From positions 1,392,001 to 1,456,000 of the forward strand of contig NZ_CP092831.1 in the NCBI RefSeq assembly GCF_022531965.1: a stretch of DNA of 64,000 nt, read 5' to 3'. Numbering within the stretch: position 1 is the first letter of the stretch; each line of letters starts with the position of its first letter. This DNA comes from Paenibacillus peoriae. Its GTDB lineage: Bacteria; Bacillota; Bacilli; Paenibacillales; Paenibacillaceae. Shown here piece after piece: positions 33,337 through 41,954 of this stretch. The position numbers were made by a program, and so were the translations under genes. Below the pieces are notes generated by a model. It worked only from the letters and a program-made list of their open reading frames with translations. It had not been told where the DNA came from and did not search any database.

Positions 33337-35196
33337 ATGGTTCACCTGCGATTATATATGACAAAGCTGTATAGCGTGAACGGCGGTGCGTTATTTCTCA
33401 ATATTGGGTGTATGATCATTGTCAGTCTACTGGAGGGCTTTGGCATTTATATGCTTGTTCCTATGCTGGCGGCCATCGGCGTATTTGTCGGTCATTCAGG
33501 GATGCCATTTCTGTCTGATGGATTGGATCATTTTTTGCCGTTCGTTCCTAAAAGCTGGCTATTGCCGGGGATGTTGATGGTTTTTGTAGTGCTGCTTACA
33601 GGGCAGGCTTTGCTTCAGCGTTACCAATCCATCCTGAATTCGCGGATTCAGCAGCGTTTTATGCGTTCTCTTCGAATAGACGTGTACACTTCCTTTATGA
33701 AGGCGCAGTGGGCCTTTTATTTGCGTCAGCGTAAATCTGATTTTAGCCATGTGATGACGACCGAGCTGGCGCGTGTCAGTCAGGGGACGAATTTGCTTCT
33801 TCAACTGACTACAGCCGTCATGTTTACGCTGATCCAGATTGCGCTGGCTTTTTGGTTATCCCCCTCTTTAACCGGACTGGTATTTCTGAGTGGATTGGGG
33901 CTGTTTGTCGTGTTCCGCCGCTCCATTCGAAATGCCAAACAATTAGGTGATCGTACGACTGAACTGTCACAGGTTTATTTTGCTGGAATTACGGATCACA
34001 TGAACGGTATGAAAGATATAAAAAGCAATCTGTTGGAAGCGGCGAATATCCATTGGTTTCGCTCCCTGACGCAACGCATGGAGGATAATACGACTCAATT
34101 TGTCCGGCAAAATGCGACCACACAGTTTTTTCATCGTGCAGTGGCAGCTGTTTTTGTCGCTTGTGTCATATTTATATCGCTGCAGTGGCTGCATGTTACA
34201 CCTGAAAAACTGATTGTGCTGATTCTTATATTTTCCCGCTTATGGCCTCGATTTGCTCTTATTCAAGCGAGTCTGGAATACATCATGTCTATGATCTCCG
34301 CTTTTGAAAGTGTCACCAAGGTGCAACAGGAGTGCGAAGCTTTCACAGATCCGTCATTGATTGCACTTGCATCCTCTGAGACTCGCGTTCCATCCGATCC
34401 ATCGGTAGTTAATCTATCATCTGCATCTGAACGGCAACCCCTGTCCCTTCGTCAGGGGATTGAATGCAGCCATCTGGATTATCGCTACGAGGGTGCAGCA
34501 GAGCCTGCACTGCGTCATATTAATTTGTTCATACCCGCCCGGGAAATGACAGCCATTGTAGGGAAATCAGGAGCAGGCAAAAGTACAATGGTCGATGTCC
34601 TGATGGGTTTTTTACGTCCAACAGGGGGGCAGATTACAATAGACGGGCTTGTTCTGGGCGACGAATTATTGCCCCAGTGGCGGCAGTCGTTTGGCTACGT
34701 GTCACAAGACCCATTTTTATTTCATGCGACTGTCCGCGAAAATTTGATGCTGGCGGATAAGGATGCTAGTGAGCAGCAGCTATGGGAGGCGTTACATTTT
34801 GCAGCAGCAGACAACTTTGTATCCAGACTGCCCGAAGGGCTGGACACGATCATTGGAGATCGCGGGATTCGTCTGTCTGGAGGAGAACGTCAACGGCTAG
34901 TATTAGCACGGGCTATCTTGCATCATCCTCCGATACTTATATTAGATGAAGCGACAAGTGCGCTGGATGGTGAACATGAAGCCGCAATTCAGGCAGCACT
35001 GGAACGGATGAAAGGTCAAATGACGCTGATCGTCATCGCTCACCGCCTGTCAACCATCAGACATGCGGATCAAATTGTCGTACTGGATCAAGGCGAGGTC
35101 ATACAGCAGGGGAACTACCGCCAACTGGAACAAGAGGAGCGGGGGGCGTTTAGTCAGCTACTATCGTATCAAAGCAGTGTCACCGCCACCCCTTAA
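33337..35196 (+). CDS. Lasso peptide ABC exporter (D protein)
   Basis: A 619-aa half-transporter: six membrane helices in the first 310 residues, then an ATPase domain with Walker A IVGKSGAGKSTMVDVLMGF near 409, Q-loop YVSQDPFLFHATVRENL, signature RLSGGERQRLVLARAIL, Walker B ILILDEATSALDGEHE and IVIAHRLSTI. It works as a homodimer, exporting the mature peptide and giving self-immunity. AAGGAG sits 8 bp before ATG 33337 (the GTG at 33328 overlaps the ribosome site). A polar insertion at about 340-375 separates the two domains. It ends 22 bp from convergent ku. Confidence 0.92.
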   Translation: MVHLRLYMTKLYSVNGGALFLNIGCMIIVSLLEGFGIYMLVPMLAAIGVFVGHSGMPFLSDGLDHFLPFVPKSWLLPGMLMVFVVLLTGQALLQRYQSILNSRIQQRFMRSLRIDVYTSFMKAQWAFYLRQRKSDFSHVMTTELARVSQGTNLLLQLTTAVMFTLIQIALAFWLSPSLTGLVFLSGLGLFVVFRRSIRNAKQLGDRTTELSQVYFAGITDHMNGMKDIKSNLLEAANIHWFRSLTQRMEDNTTQFVRQNATTQFFHRAVAAVFVACVIFISLQWLHVTPEKLIVLILIFSRLWPRFALIQASLEYIMSMISAFESVTKVQQECEAFTDPSLIALASSETRVPSDPSVVNLSSASERQPLSLRQGIECSHLDYRYEGAAEPALRHINLFIPAREMTAIVGKSGAGKSTMVDVLMGFLRPTGGQITIDGLVLGDELLPQWRQSFGYVSQDPFLFHATVRENLMLADKDASEQQLWEALHFAAADNFVSRLPEGLDTIIGDRGIRLSGGERQRLVLARAILHHPPILILDEATSALDGEHEAAIQAALERMKGQMTLIVIAHRLSTIRHADQIVVLDQGEVIQQGNYRQLEQEERGAFSQLLSYQSSVTATP

Positions 35197-35218
35197 CCAG
35201 ACTTTTCTGTAACTCAGC

Positions 35219-36133
35219 TTAAGTTTCTTTACGTTTGGCAGTGCTTCTTTTCTTTTTGACTGGAGTCGGAGAGAGGTTGTCGCCTGCCACCGCCTGCTGT
35301 GCTGTTGGGGCTGCTGGTTTACGCGCAGGGCGTTTTTTCGCAGCAGGACCGGGATCGGTAACGACAGGTTGCACTGCCTCGATGCTGGCCTGAAGGGCGG
35401 CCATTAAATCTACTACATTGGTCTGAGGCTGGGTTGGGGCGATTCGCACCTCTTCACCAGCCACTTTATGCTGAATGAGGTCCAGCAGACGCTCGCGGTA
35501 CTGATCCGTATACTTGGCTGCATCAAAAGGTGTAGATAGCTGCTCAATCAGCATTTTGGCCATGGTCAGCTCCTTCTCTTTAACCTCTTCCTGCCCCGGT
35601 AAGTTAGGAACTTGAGCAATGGGACGAATTTCATCGGGGTAAAACATCGTCTCCACCGCCAAACATTCATCCAACACCCGAATCGCCGCCAAGCTGCTTT
35701 TAGAGCGGATGGAGATTTGGGCAATCCCGATTTTCCCGGTATCCTTCATTGCATTCATGAGCAGCTTATACGCATTGGAGCCGGCCTGATCCGGGGATAA
35801 ATAATACGTTTTCTGAAAGTAAATCGGATCAATTTCCTGCAAATCAACAAAATCCAAAATCACGATATTTTTATCCGCTTGTCCGCTAACTTGCTCCAGT
35901 TCCTCCTTGTCGAACATGACAAATTTTCCTTTTTCATATTCGTAGCCTTTTCCAATTTCCTCCCATTCGACCTCCTTGTCACAAACGGGACACTTTCGTA
36001 CATAGCTAAGTGGGCTTCCACACTCCTTGTGAATGTAACGCATGGAAATGTCCTTATCCTCCGTAGCTGAAAACATTTTAACGGGCACATGAACCAGCCC
36101 GAAGCTGATCGCGCCTTTCCAGACCGTATGCAT
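35219..36133 (-). CDS. ku: Ku homologue (NHEJ DNA end-binding protein)
   Basis: A 304-aa homodimeric ring protein that holds DNA ends and recruits LigD. The core matches bacterial Ku: MHTVWKGAISFGLVHVPVKMFSATEDKDISMRYIHKECGSPLSYVRKCPVCDKEVEWEEIGKGYEYEKGKFVMFDKEEL, YFQKTYYLSPDQAG, and LTMAKMLIEQLSTPFDAAKYTDQYRERLLDLIQHK. The last 45 residues are Lys/Pro/Ala-rich (AAKKRPARKPAAP, KKKRSTAKRK), the DNA-binding tail of extended Ku forms. Encoded on the same strand as ligD but separated from it by the lasso cluster. Confidence 0.96.
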   Translation of the reverse strand: MHTVWKGAISFGLVHVPVKMFSATEDKDISMRYIHKECGSPLSYVRKCPVCDKEVEWEEIGKGYEYEKGKFVMFDKEELEQVSGQADKNIVILDFVDLQEIDPIYFQKTYYLSPDQAGSNAYKLLMNAMKDTGKIGIAQISIRSKSSLAAIRVLDECLAVETMFYPDEIRPIAQVPNLPGQEEVKEKELTMAKMLIEQLSTPFDAAKYTDQYRERLLDLIQHKVAGEEVRIAPTQPQTNVVDLMAALQASIEAVQPVVTDPGPAAKKRPARKPAAPTAQQAVAGDNLSPTPVKKKRSTAKRKET

Positions 36134-36343
36134 ACCGCCAGTCCTCCTTCTCTTTAATCCGCATTTTGCATCCTTCGATTCCGGGCACCCCGGGATATGA
36201 GCATATGATTTTCACTTAGTATGCTTCGTATAAGTGATTGTATGAGGTGTAGATGAAGACTGCGAATTGCTGCCGCTTGCGCATGGTTACAGAAATTTTG
36301 GTACATAGTAAGGCATATCCGATTCAAAGGGGGTACGCAATTT

Positions 36344-36583
36344 ATGTCCGGAAAATCCTATCCTCGGCAGATCAGTCATCGTGTGGGTCAAAGCCATATC
36401 GCCTTTCGGGGTCCCGCCGCAGGCGAACAAGATGCATTGCCGCCCGAGTTTGCCCTTTCACATGGAACTCAGCCGCCTTTTCCCGTTGCTGTGGCTCATG
36501 TGGATTTGGAGGCTGTAGTTTCAACCTCGCCTTCCCATAGCTTTCCTTCATTGGACGTTGAACGACTTATAGATGAAGACTAG
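36344..36583 (+). CDS. Small hypothetical protein, 79 aa
   Basis: ATG 36344 with AAAGGGGG about 10 bp upstream. The product has a basic N-terminus (SGKSYPRQISHRVGQSHIAFRG) and a proline/serine-rich remainder ending in DVERLIDED. No motif, signal or membrane helix is recognised. It precedes the spore protein gene by 52 bp, so forespore expression is possible but unproven. Confidence 0.4.
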   Translation: MSGKSYPRQISHRVGQSHIAFRGPAAGEQDALPPEFALSHGTQPPFPVAVAHVDLEAVVSTSPSHSFPSLDVERLIDED

Positions 36584-36635
36584 GTGACCTACATTTCTAA
36601 ATTAATGCACCAACAATCAGCAGGAGGAGAACAGC

Positions 36636-36815
36636 ATGAACGTGGAACGAGCAAAAGCCATTTATGATTCATCTGAAAATATTGCCGTACAATTGGATGG
36701 CAAACCGATTTGGATTGAGCATGTGGATGAAGCAAACGGTATGGCTACCGTACAGGTGGGCAGCAACCCCGGCAATACTCAAACCGTCCGTGTGGATCGT
36801 CTGGAAGAGCGGTAG
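36636..36815 (+). CDS. sspH: Small acid-soluble spore protein, H type
   Basis: A 59-aa frame: MNVERAKAIYDSSENIAV, then QLDGKPIWIEHVDEANGMAT, then VQVGSNPGNTQTVRVDRLEER. It matches the SspH family pattern (RAKEI-x-S...V-x-Y-x-G-x-P-x-x-I-x-HVDE...A-x-V...V-x-x-L-x-E) in length and spacing. GGAGGAG is 7 bp before the ATG. SASP-H proteins are made in the forespore and stay in the dormant spore core. It marks the organism as an endospore former. Confidence 0.9.
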   Translation: MNVERAKAIYDSSENIAVQLDGKPIWIEHVDEANGMATVQVGSNPGNTQTVRVDRLEER

Positions 36816-36818
36816 GAG

Positions 36819-37164
36819 ATGGGAACCAAACATCTGGTCATTATCCATGGCCGTGACAAAAAGCCCAGATGCGACGAAATGCTTCGTCTTATTAAAAAAG
36901 CACTGATCGCAGGATTGCGTCGAGTGAACGAGGAAGCGGCACAAAAACTGGAGCAAGAGCAGATTTTACTGACATTTAACGGTTGAAGATGATTTCCATC
37001 TGATGCTGAATCGAAATTTAATAGAAAGTATTGATGATCAGCCGCTTATTCAGACATTCTGGAAAGATAGTCACACTGGGCGTGCCAATCCCCACAACTT
37101 ATTTGCTTATCTTAACCATACGAAGGTGGCTGAGCATGTAGCGGATTGGATTTTACGCTCATAA
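36819..37164 (+). pseudogene. Broken alpha/beta-hydrolase-like gene with internal deletion
   Basis: ATG 36819 encodes KHLVIIHGRDKKPRCDEMLRLIKKALIAGLRRVNEEAAQKLEQEQILLTFNG and then stops at 36984. In the next frame from about 36982 comes VEDDFHLMLN...QPLIQTFWKDSHTGRANPHNLFAYLNHTKVAEHVADWILRS to TAA 37164. The first part looks like the start of a serine-hydrolase-type fold (VIIHG oxyanion strand), the second like its C-terminus carrying a helix after the catalytic His region. The middle, perhaps two-thirds of the gene, is missing. Family assignment is moderate. Confidence 0.6.
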
Positions 37165-37237
37165 AAGGCGCATTTTATTTGCACAGCTGTAGGCTTTCAT
37201 CGCAGATGCTGCTTGAAAGGTCCCGCTCAACAAAAAA

Positions 37238-37280
37238 AGGCTCGCAATTGCTCAATGAGCAATTAGTGAACCTTTTTTTG
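37238..37280 (+). terminator. Terminator after the broken hydrolase gene
   Basis: AGGCTCGCAATTGCTCA against TGAGCAATTAGTGAACCT, imperfect stem, followed by seven T. Confidence 0.7.
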
Positions 37281-37361
37281 TAATAACAAGTGCAGTCGTA
37301 GGGACGAGTTAAATGCCAGACAAGTTAATTTGAAGATGCAGCTGGTTCCTTTCTATGACCT

Positions 37362-38018
37362 TCACACTGCAATGGCCCTCAAATGTGGTGAAACTATCAG
37401 TTTAGCCTCTGTTGCTAATTGAACGTCTTCCACCGTCAAACCCGGAGCAATTTCTTTTAGCATCAGCCCTTTACCCGGAATAACATCAATGACAGCCTTT
37501 TCGGTTACTATGGTCTTTACAACATTTACAGCAGTCAAGGGCAGCTTGCATTGTTCCAGTATTTTCGGCGCGCCATTTTTGTTCACATGCTCCATGGCTA
37601 CAATCACTCTCTTGGCTCCAACTACCAAATCCATGGCTCCCCCCATACCCGGCACCTTTTTCCCAGGGATCATCCAGCTTGCAAGGTTGCCTTTCTCGTC
37701 GACCTCCAGGGCGCCCAGCACGGTGATATCCACATGCCCTCCGCGGATGATGGAAAATGAAAGTGCACTGTCAAAAAAGCATGCTCCTTCCATGGTTGTA
37801 ACGTAGTTTCCGCCTGAATCGATACAATCGAGCCTTTCTTTTCCCTGAGCCGCTTTGGGGCCTACACCGAGGATTCCGTTCTCAGCCTGCAGCATAATAT
37901 GAATGTCCTCGGGGATATAGTCCACTACCATTGTAGGCAATCCGACACCAAGGTTGACAACTTCACCACTTTTGAATTCCTGGGCTATTCTTCGAGCAAT
38001 GAATTCTCTGTTATTCAT
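37362..38018 (-). CDS. ctfB: Acetoacetyl/butyrate CoA-transferase, beta subunit
   Basis: A 218-aa subunit of a type I CoA-transferase that moves CoA from acetoacetyl-CoA to acetate or butyrate, giving free acetoacetate. The catalytic glutamate lies in LQAENGILGVGP near residue 50. VNLGVGLPTMVVDYIP at the N-terminus and GGHVDITVLGALEVDEKGNLASWMIPGKKVPGMGGAMDLV are family hallmarks. The start overlaps the ctfA stop by 4 bp. Last gene of the acetone operon. Confidence 0.93.
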   Translation of the reverse strand: MNNREFIARRIAQEFKSGEVVNLGVGLPTMVVDYIPEDIHIMLQAENGILGVGPKAAQGKERLDCIDSGGNYVTTMEGACFFDSALSFSIIRGGHVDITVLGALEVDEKGNLASWMIPGKKVPGMGGAMDLVVGAKRVIVAMEHVNKNGAPKILEQCKLPLTAVNVVKTIVTEKAVIDVIPGKGLMLKEIAPGLTVEDVQLATEAKLIVSPHLRAIAV

Positions 38019-38680
38019 GCGTTTTCACCCACCTTTACAATTGCGTCGACAAATATTCCGGGAACGTTGACATGATTGGGGTCAATTTCACCCGTCTTTA
38101 CGTATTCGTCTACCTGAGCAACTACATACTCTGCCGCTGTAGCCATAACCATATTGAAGTTACGTGAAGAGCCGTTGATGACAAGATTCCCCGCTTCATC
38201 AGCCTTATGGGCTCTGATTAACGCCACATCCGCTTTGAGCGGGAGTTCGAGCAAATATTCCCTTTCATCAATTTTGATTTTCTTTTTTCCTTCCTCTACA
38301 ACGGTGCCTACACCTACAGGTGTTAAAACCCCGCCCAAACCGGCTCCTCCCGCGCGTATTTTTTCAGCGAGCGTGCCTTGCGGGAAGAGTTGGACCTCAG
38401 CTTCTTTCGTCATCAGGAGCCTTCCCGTTTCCGGATTGGAGCCGATATAGGATGCAAAAATTCGCTTTACTCTGCCGCTTTTTACAAGCTTATAGATAGA
38501 TAATTCTGGTGTGCCTGTGTCGTTGGAAACAATCGCAAGATTGCTGGCGGGATTGGTGTCGACAAGCGCACGAACCAGCTCCTCCGGAAAGCCTCCTGCC
38601 AGAAAACCTCCGACCATCACCGTGTCTCCGTCTTTGACCTTCTTAACTGCTTCTTCAGCGGAGATTACTTTGTTATTCAT
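38015..38680 (-). CDS. ctfA: Acetoacetyl/butyrate CoA-transferase, alpha subunit
   Basis: A 221-aa subunit pairing with CtfB. Seen: ISAEEAVKKVKDGDTVMVGGFLAGGFPEELVRALVDT with the glycine-rich CoA loop, LSIYKLVKSGRVKRIFASYIGSNPETGRLLMTKEAEVQLFPQGTLAEKIRAGGAGLGGVLTPVGVGTVVEEGKKKIKIDEREYLLELPLKADVALI, all characteristic of AtoD/CtfA/ScoA. AGGAGAAGGAACC precedes the ATG. The 4-bp overlap with ctfB indicates coupling. Confidence 0.93.
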   Translation of the reverse strand: MNNKVISAEEAVKKVKDGDTVMVGGFLAGGFPEELVRALVDTNPASNLAIVSNDTGTPELSIYKLVKSGRVKRIFASYIGSNPETGRLLMTKEAEVQLFPQGTLAEKIRAGGAGLGGVLTPVGVGTVVEEGKKKIKIDEREYLLELPLKADVALIRAHKADEAGNLVINGSSRNFNMVMATAAEYVVAQVDEYVKTGEIDPNHVNVPGIFVDAIVKVGENA

Positions 38681-38721
38681 GGTTCCTTCTCCTTATATAT
38701 ATATTTTTAGGAAAGCAAACT

Positions 38722-39462
38722 TTATTGAAGATAATCGTAGAGGACTCTTCCATATGGAAGCGTTAAATCAGCAATAAAATGTTTCCCGCCAATATAAGAT
38801 TTAACCGGCAAATCTGCCACAGGAGCGTTGACATGGGGGATCAGGCTTAATCTGGCAGGCCCTGACCAGGCTCCTTTTACAGTAATGTTCTCAAGATTAT
38901 ACGCTACTAACTGAGCGATTTTGGGGGTACCGTCAACATCAGGAATTAACTTTAAATTAACTTGTGTTTTTGCGATGGCTTTTGCCGTTTCCTTTTCATC
39001 AAGAATGTTATATTTGAAAGGCATAGTTCCCGTGGCCACCAGGACGTTGTTATAATGCAATGTACCCGTCAGCGTCTCCGTCTCCTCAACGATCAAGCGA
39101 GGCTTTGCCCATTTTTTCGGAAATCCCCAGACTTCGCGTCCCCCCAGAATAGCAGGTGCGTTATCCAAATACATTTGGGCGACAAAATTGCAGGGTTCTC
39201 CTTGAAAAGTACACGGAATGACAATACCGCTTTCCTCATAACTTCCTAACCCGGATGAATCGGGCATCTTGATCCATTCATAGGAAACCGTATTGCTTCC
39301 ATCCGGCTGAAGAGGTTCCGGGACCGCCTGTCTAATCGCAGCGGGATCGGTCTCATAGGTAATGATAAAAAATTCCCGGTTGATGAATCGGTATGGCGGG
39401 CGCCCGTAGCTGCCGCTAGCCGCAGGCATGGATTGGAGTGAAAGTACATCTTTTTGATTCAT
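38722..39462 (-). CDS. adc: Acetoacetate decarboxylase
   Basis: A 246-aa enzyme that decarboxylates acetoacetate to acetone and CO2 through a Schiff base. The active-site lysine is in GGREVWGFPKKWAKPRL near residue 115 (two adjacent Lys, the second lowering the pKa of the first), preceded by FQGEPCNFVAQMYLDNAPAI. Glu and Arg residues of the family pocket (EPLQP, GTLHY region) are present. Length equals clostridial Adc. Lies between the thiolase and the CoA-transferase genes, completing the acetone route. Confidence 0.95.
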   Translation of the reverse strand: MNQKDVLSLQSMPAASGSYGRPPYRFINREFFIITYETDPAAIRQAVPEPLQPDGSNTVSYEWIKMPDSSGLGSYEESGIVIPCTFQGEPCNFVAQMYLDNAPAILGGREVWGFPKKWAKPRLIVEETETLTGTLHYNNVLVATGTMPFKYNILDEKETAKAIAKTQVNLKLIPDVDGTPKIAQLVAYNLENITVKGAWSGPARLSLIPHVNAPVADLPVKSYIGGKHFIADLTLPYGRVLYDYLQ

Positions 39463-39516
39463 AACGGTCTCCCTTCCTTTTAAGAGATATTCTAAAATTC
39501 ATCTTGAATACGCACT

Positions 39517-40701
39517 TTAAATGAGCGCATTTTCAACCAGCATCGCTATGCCCATTCCTGTTCCGATGCATAACGAGGCGATGCCGTAACGTGAAGATCT
39601 TCGCACCATTTCATGAACCAACGTAGCCAATATCCTAGCACCGCTGGCCCCGACAGGATGCCCGATCGCGATCGCGCCGCCATTGACATTCACTTTGTCC
39701 AGACTGACCCCTAGCTCTTTCACTACCGCTAATGCTTGTGAGGCAAACGCTTCATTAATTTCAAAAAGATCAATGGCATCGATGGATACACCTTGCTGCT
39801 TCAGAAGTGTCGAAATGGCTTTCACTGGCCCCATTCCCATATATGCAGGGTCAACGCCAACAAGGGAATAACCCTTGATATATGCCAATGGCTTTAATGC
39901 ATGTTCTTTGCATTTGTCTTCCGACACCACAAGTACGGCCGCCGCGCCATCATTGATTCCCGAAGCATTCCCGGCGGTAACCGTTCCGTTCTCCTTAAAC
40001 GCAGGTTTTAATTGAGAAAGTTTTTCTTTCGTTGTATTTCCTCTTATGTGTTCATCCTCTGTGAAAGAAATAGTTTCTTTTTTGTTTTTGATCATGACTG
40101 GAACAATCTGCTCTTCAAAAAGCTTCTTGTTTTTTGCTTCTACGGCCTTTATCTGGCTTTGATAGGCAAATTCGTCCTGCTCCATTCTTGAAATTCCATA
40201 TTTATCGGCAACATTTTCTGCGGTAATTCCCATATGGTAATGGTTGATCGGGCATGTAAGGCCGTCGGCCACCAGGGAGTCTACCAACTCACCGTTACCA
40301 AGTTTGTAGCCGTTTCTTGCATTTCTTAGCAGGTAAGGGGCATTCGACATGCTCTCCATGCCTCCGGCCAAGACGATGTTGCCTTGTTCAGCCAATATTG
40401 AATTGTAAGCTAAAGCAACGGCATGAAGTCCAGAACCGCAAACCGTGTTTATCGTTGTTTCGGGTACATCAATAGGGATACCGGCTTTTAATGCCGCCTG
40501 TCTGGCAGGATTTTGTCCATTGCCCGCCTGAAGAACATTTCCCAAATAAATCTGATCAATCAAAGAAGGCTCTAATTTACTTTGCTGAAGGCATGCTGTC
40601 ATCACGGTTGCTCCCAGTTCGGAAGCGCTTAGAGGCGCAAGGGTTTTGTTAAAAGAGCCGACCGCTGTTCTTAACGGGCTTACTAAAGCTACTTTTTTCA
40701 T
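39517..40701 (-). CDS. thlA: Acetyl-CoA acetyltransferase (thiolase)
   Basis: A 394-aa biosynthetic thiolase condensing two acetyl-CoA to acetoacetyl-CoA. Nucleophilic Cys in INTVCGSGLHAVALAYNSI near 88, VLAGGMESMSNAPYLL, the His in GGAIAIGHPVGASGARIL, and the second Cys in ASLCIGTGMGIAMLVE (most relatives have CIGGGMG; here Thr replaces one Gly). The frame runs on to 40755, but AAAGGA precedes ATG 40701 and MKKVALVSPLRTAVGSF is the standard start. First gene of the thl-adc-ctfA-ctfB operon. Confidence 0.95.
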   Translation of the reverse strand: MKKVALVSPLRTAVGSFNKTLAPLSASELGATVMTACLQQSKLEPSLIDQIYLGNVLQAGNGQNPARQAALKAGIPIDVPETTINTVCGSGLHAVALAYNSILAEQGNIVLAGGMESMSNAPYLLRNARNGYKLGNGELVDSLVADGLTCPINHYHMGITAENVADKYGISRMEQDEFAYQSQIKAVEAKNKKLFEEQIVPVMIKNKKETISFTEDEHIRGNTTKEKLSQLKPAFKENGTVTAGNASGINDGAAAVLVVSEDKCKEHALKPLAYIKGYSLVGVDPAYMGMGPVKAISTLLKQQGVSIDAIDLFEINEAFASQALAVVKELGVSLDKVNVNGGAIAIGHPVGASGARILATLVHEMVRRSSRYGIASLCIGTGMGIAMLVENALI

Positions 40702-40894
40702 TAAAAACTCACATTCCTTTCGCTGTGTTAAAACACAATACATCCATGATTGCACTTCAATTGGTAATTTCCGCTCTTAACCTACGAGACGCAGCGATTG
40801 CAAGATATATTTGCATGCGGGCATATCATGGTGCCTAAGACAGTAAATGTGACGGTTCGATCGCCTTCTCCCATTGGAAATTAAAACCAGTTTT

Positions 40895-40923
40895 ATCATA
40901 GTTCTAATGCAGATTTTGCTCAA
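40895..40923 (-). promoter_or_regulatory. Sigma-A-type promoter of the acetone operon
   Basis: On the minus strand TTGAGC (40923-40918), 17-bp spacer, TATGAT (40900-40895), about 195 bp before the thiolase start. The rest of 40702-41289 is AT-rich and shows only this promoter and the terminator at 41131. Confidence 0.55.
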
Positions 40924-41130
40924 TGTCCAAATATTTACACATATCTATGTACAGATGTTTATAGGGTCATATAGGCCACAATAATTAGGCCATTCTAACG
41001 TTTTCTGTTATTTTCTTGTTTTTTCTGAAAATCATGATCATAAATTGAATTTTATGTTAAAAATGAAAGTTGCAATCCATACGTAAAAAAGTTTTCCTCG
41101 CAAATATCATCTAACTCAGCTGGAAAATAA

Positions 41131-41157
41131 AAAAAGCCTCCAGAATTTTCTGAAGGC
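41131..41157 (-). terminator. Terminator after the isochorismatase-like gene
   Basis: On the minus strand GCCTTCAGAA / TTCTGGAGGC hairpin (one mismatch) followed by TTTTTTATTTT. Confidence 0.75.
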
Positions 41158-41289
41158 GGCTTTGTTTCTGACCAATCTGGTCTTGAAAAAGCTAGGCAGG
41201 TTGCCAATCCAATTGAATACATTTGGAATTCCAATAAAAATGATGACGTCTTTGCGAGATAGTGAAAACTTGTGAATTGGATCAATAGC

Positions 41290-41820
41290 TCACGAAAAAT
41301 GTACATCTGCTGTCGCGAGTAAACGCACAAAACGATTGCCAAGCAGCTCATTATGATGAGCTACAATTTGTTCACTGCTCAGCACCTTGCTATCAAATGT
41401 ACTATGCGCATCCAATACGAGCACGTTGTTCTGGTATCCCAGACTATAGGCGCTTCGGCAAGTCGTGTCGAGGCAAAACTCGGTCTGCATCCCCGCGATT
41501 ACGAGCTGATCGGCCCCCAGTTCCTTCAGCACATGGCCCAATTCGGTTTGGTAGAAGCTGTCCCAGGATGATTTACGGACAATTCGTTCATGAGGAAGAG
41601 GGCGCACCACATCGGCGATGGCCCAGCCTACACTGTTTTCCCGGAAATCCTCATCCGCTTCATCGGTATGCTGTACAAAAATCACCGGTGTACCTGTAGC
41701 TCTGGCTTTGTCCAAAAGCTGCTGCAAATGCGATACAACTTCCTGCTCGCGATACAGCTTCTCATCATACATGAACATCGCCTGCTGAACATCAATCAAG
41801 AGTAAAACGGTTTGTCCCAT
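41290..41820 (-). CDS. Isochorismatase-family cysteine hydrolase
   Basis: A 176-aa single-domain hydrolase. The Asp-Lys-Cys triad is visible: LLIDVQQAMF (Asp10), IVRKSSWDSFYQT (Lys), and LVIAGMQTEFCLDTTCRSAYSLGY (Cys with the preceding cis-peptide-type GMQTEFC). Relatives hydrolyse isochorismate, nicotinamide, carbamoyl groups or other amides; the MQTEFCLD variant is common to generic YwoC/PncA-like hydrolases, so the substrate is open. GGGAGGGAACG precedes the ATG. Monocistronic. Confidence 0.88.
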   Translation of the reverse strand: MGQTVLLLIDVQQAMFMYDEKLYREQEVVSHLQQLLDKARATGTPVIFVQHTDEADEDFRENSVGWAIADVVRPLPHERIVRKSSWDSFYQTELGHVLKELGADQLVIAGMQTEFCLDTTCRSAYSLGYQNNVLVLDAHSTFDSKVLSSEQIVAHHNELLGNRFVRLLATADVHFS

Positions 41821-41954
41821 CGTTTCGTTCCCTCCCTGTGTGTATCATCTAACTTACAATAGCATGTCTTCATGCCTTGCGGCGACATAAGGTGAACTAT
41901 ATAATAAAGAACAAGTTGGAACGGTCCGATTCGGACGAAAGGTGATTAAAATAT

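Noticed and set aside
41052..41351. 99-codon minus-strand frame after the isochorismatase-like gene
   Set aside because: Overlaps that gene's end and its terminator hairpin; no ribosome site or family.
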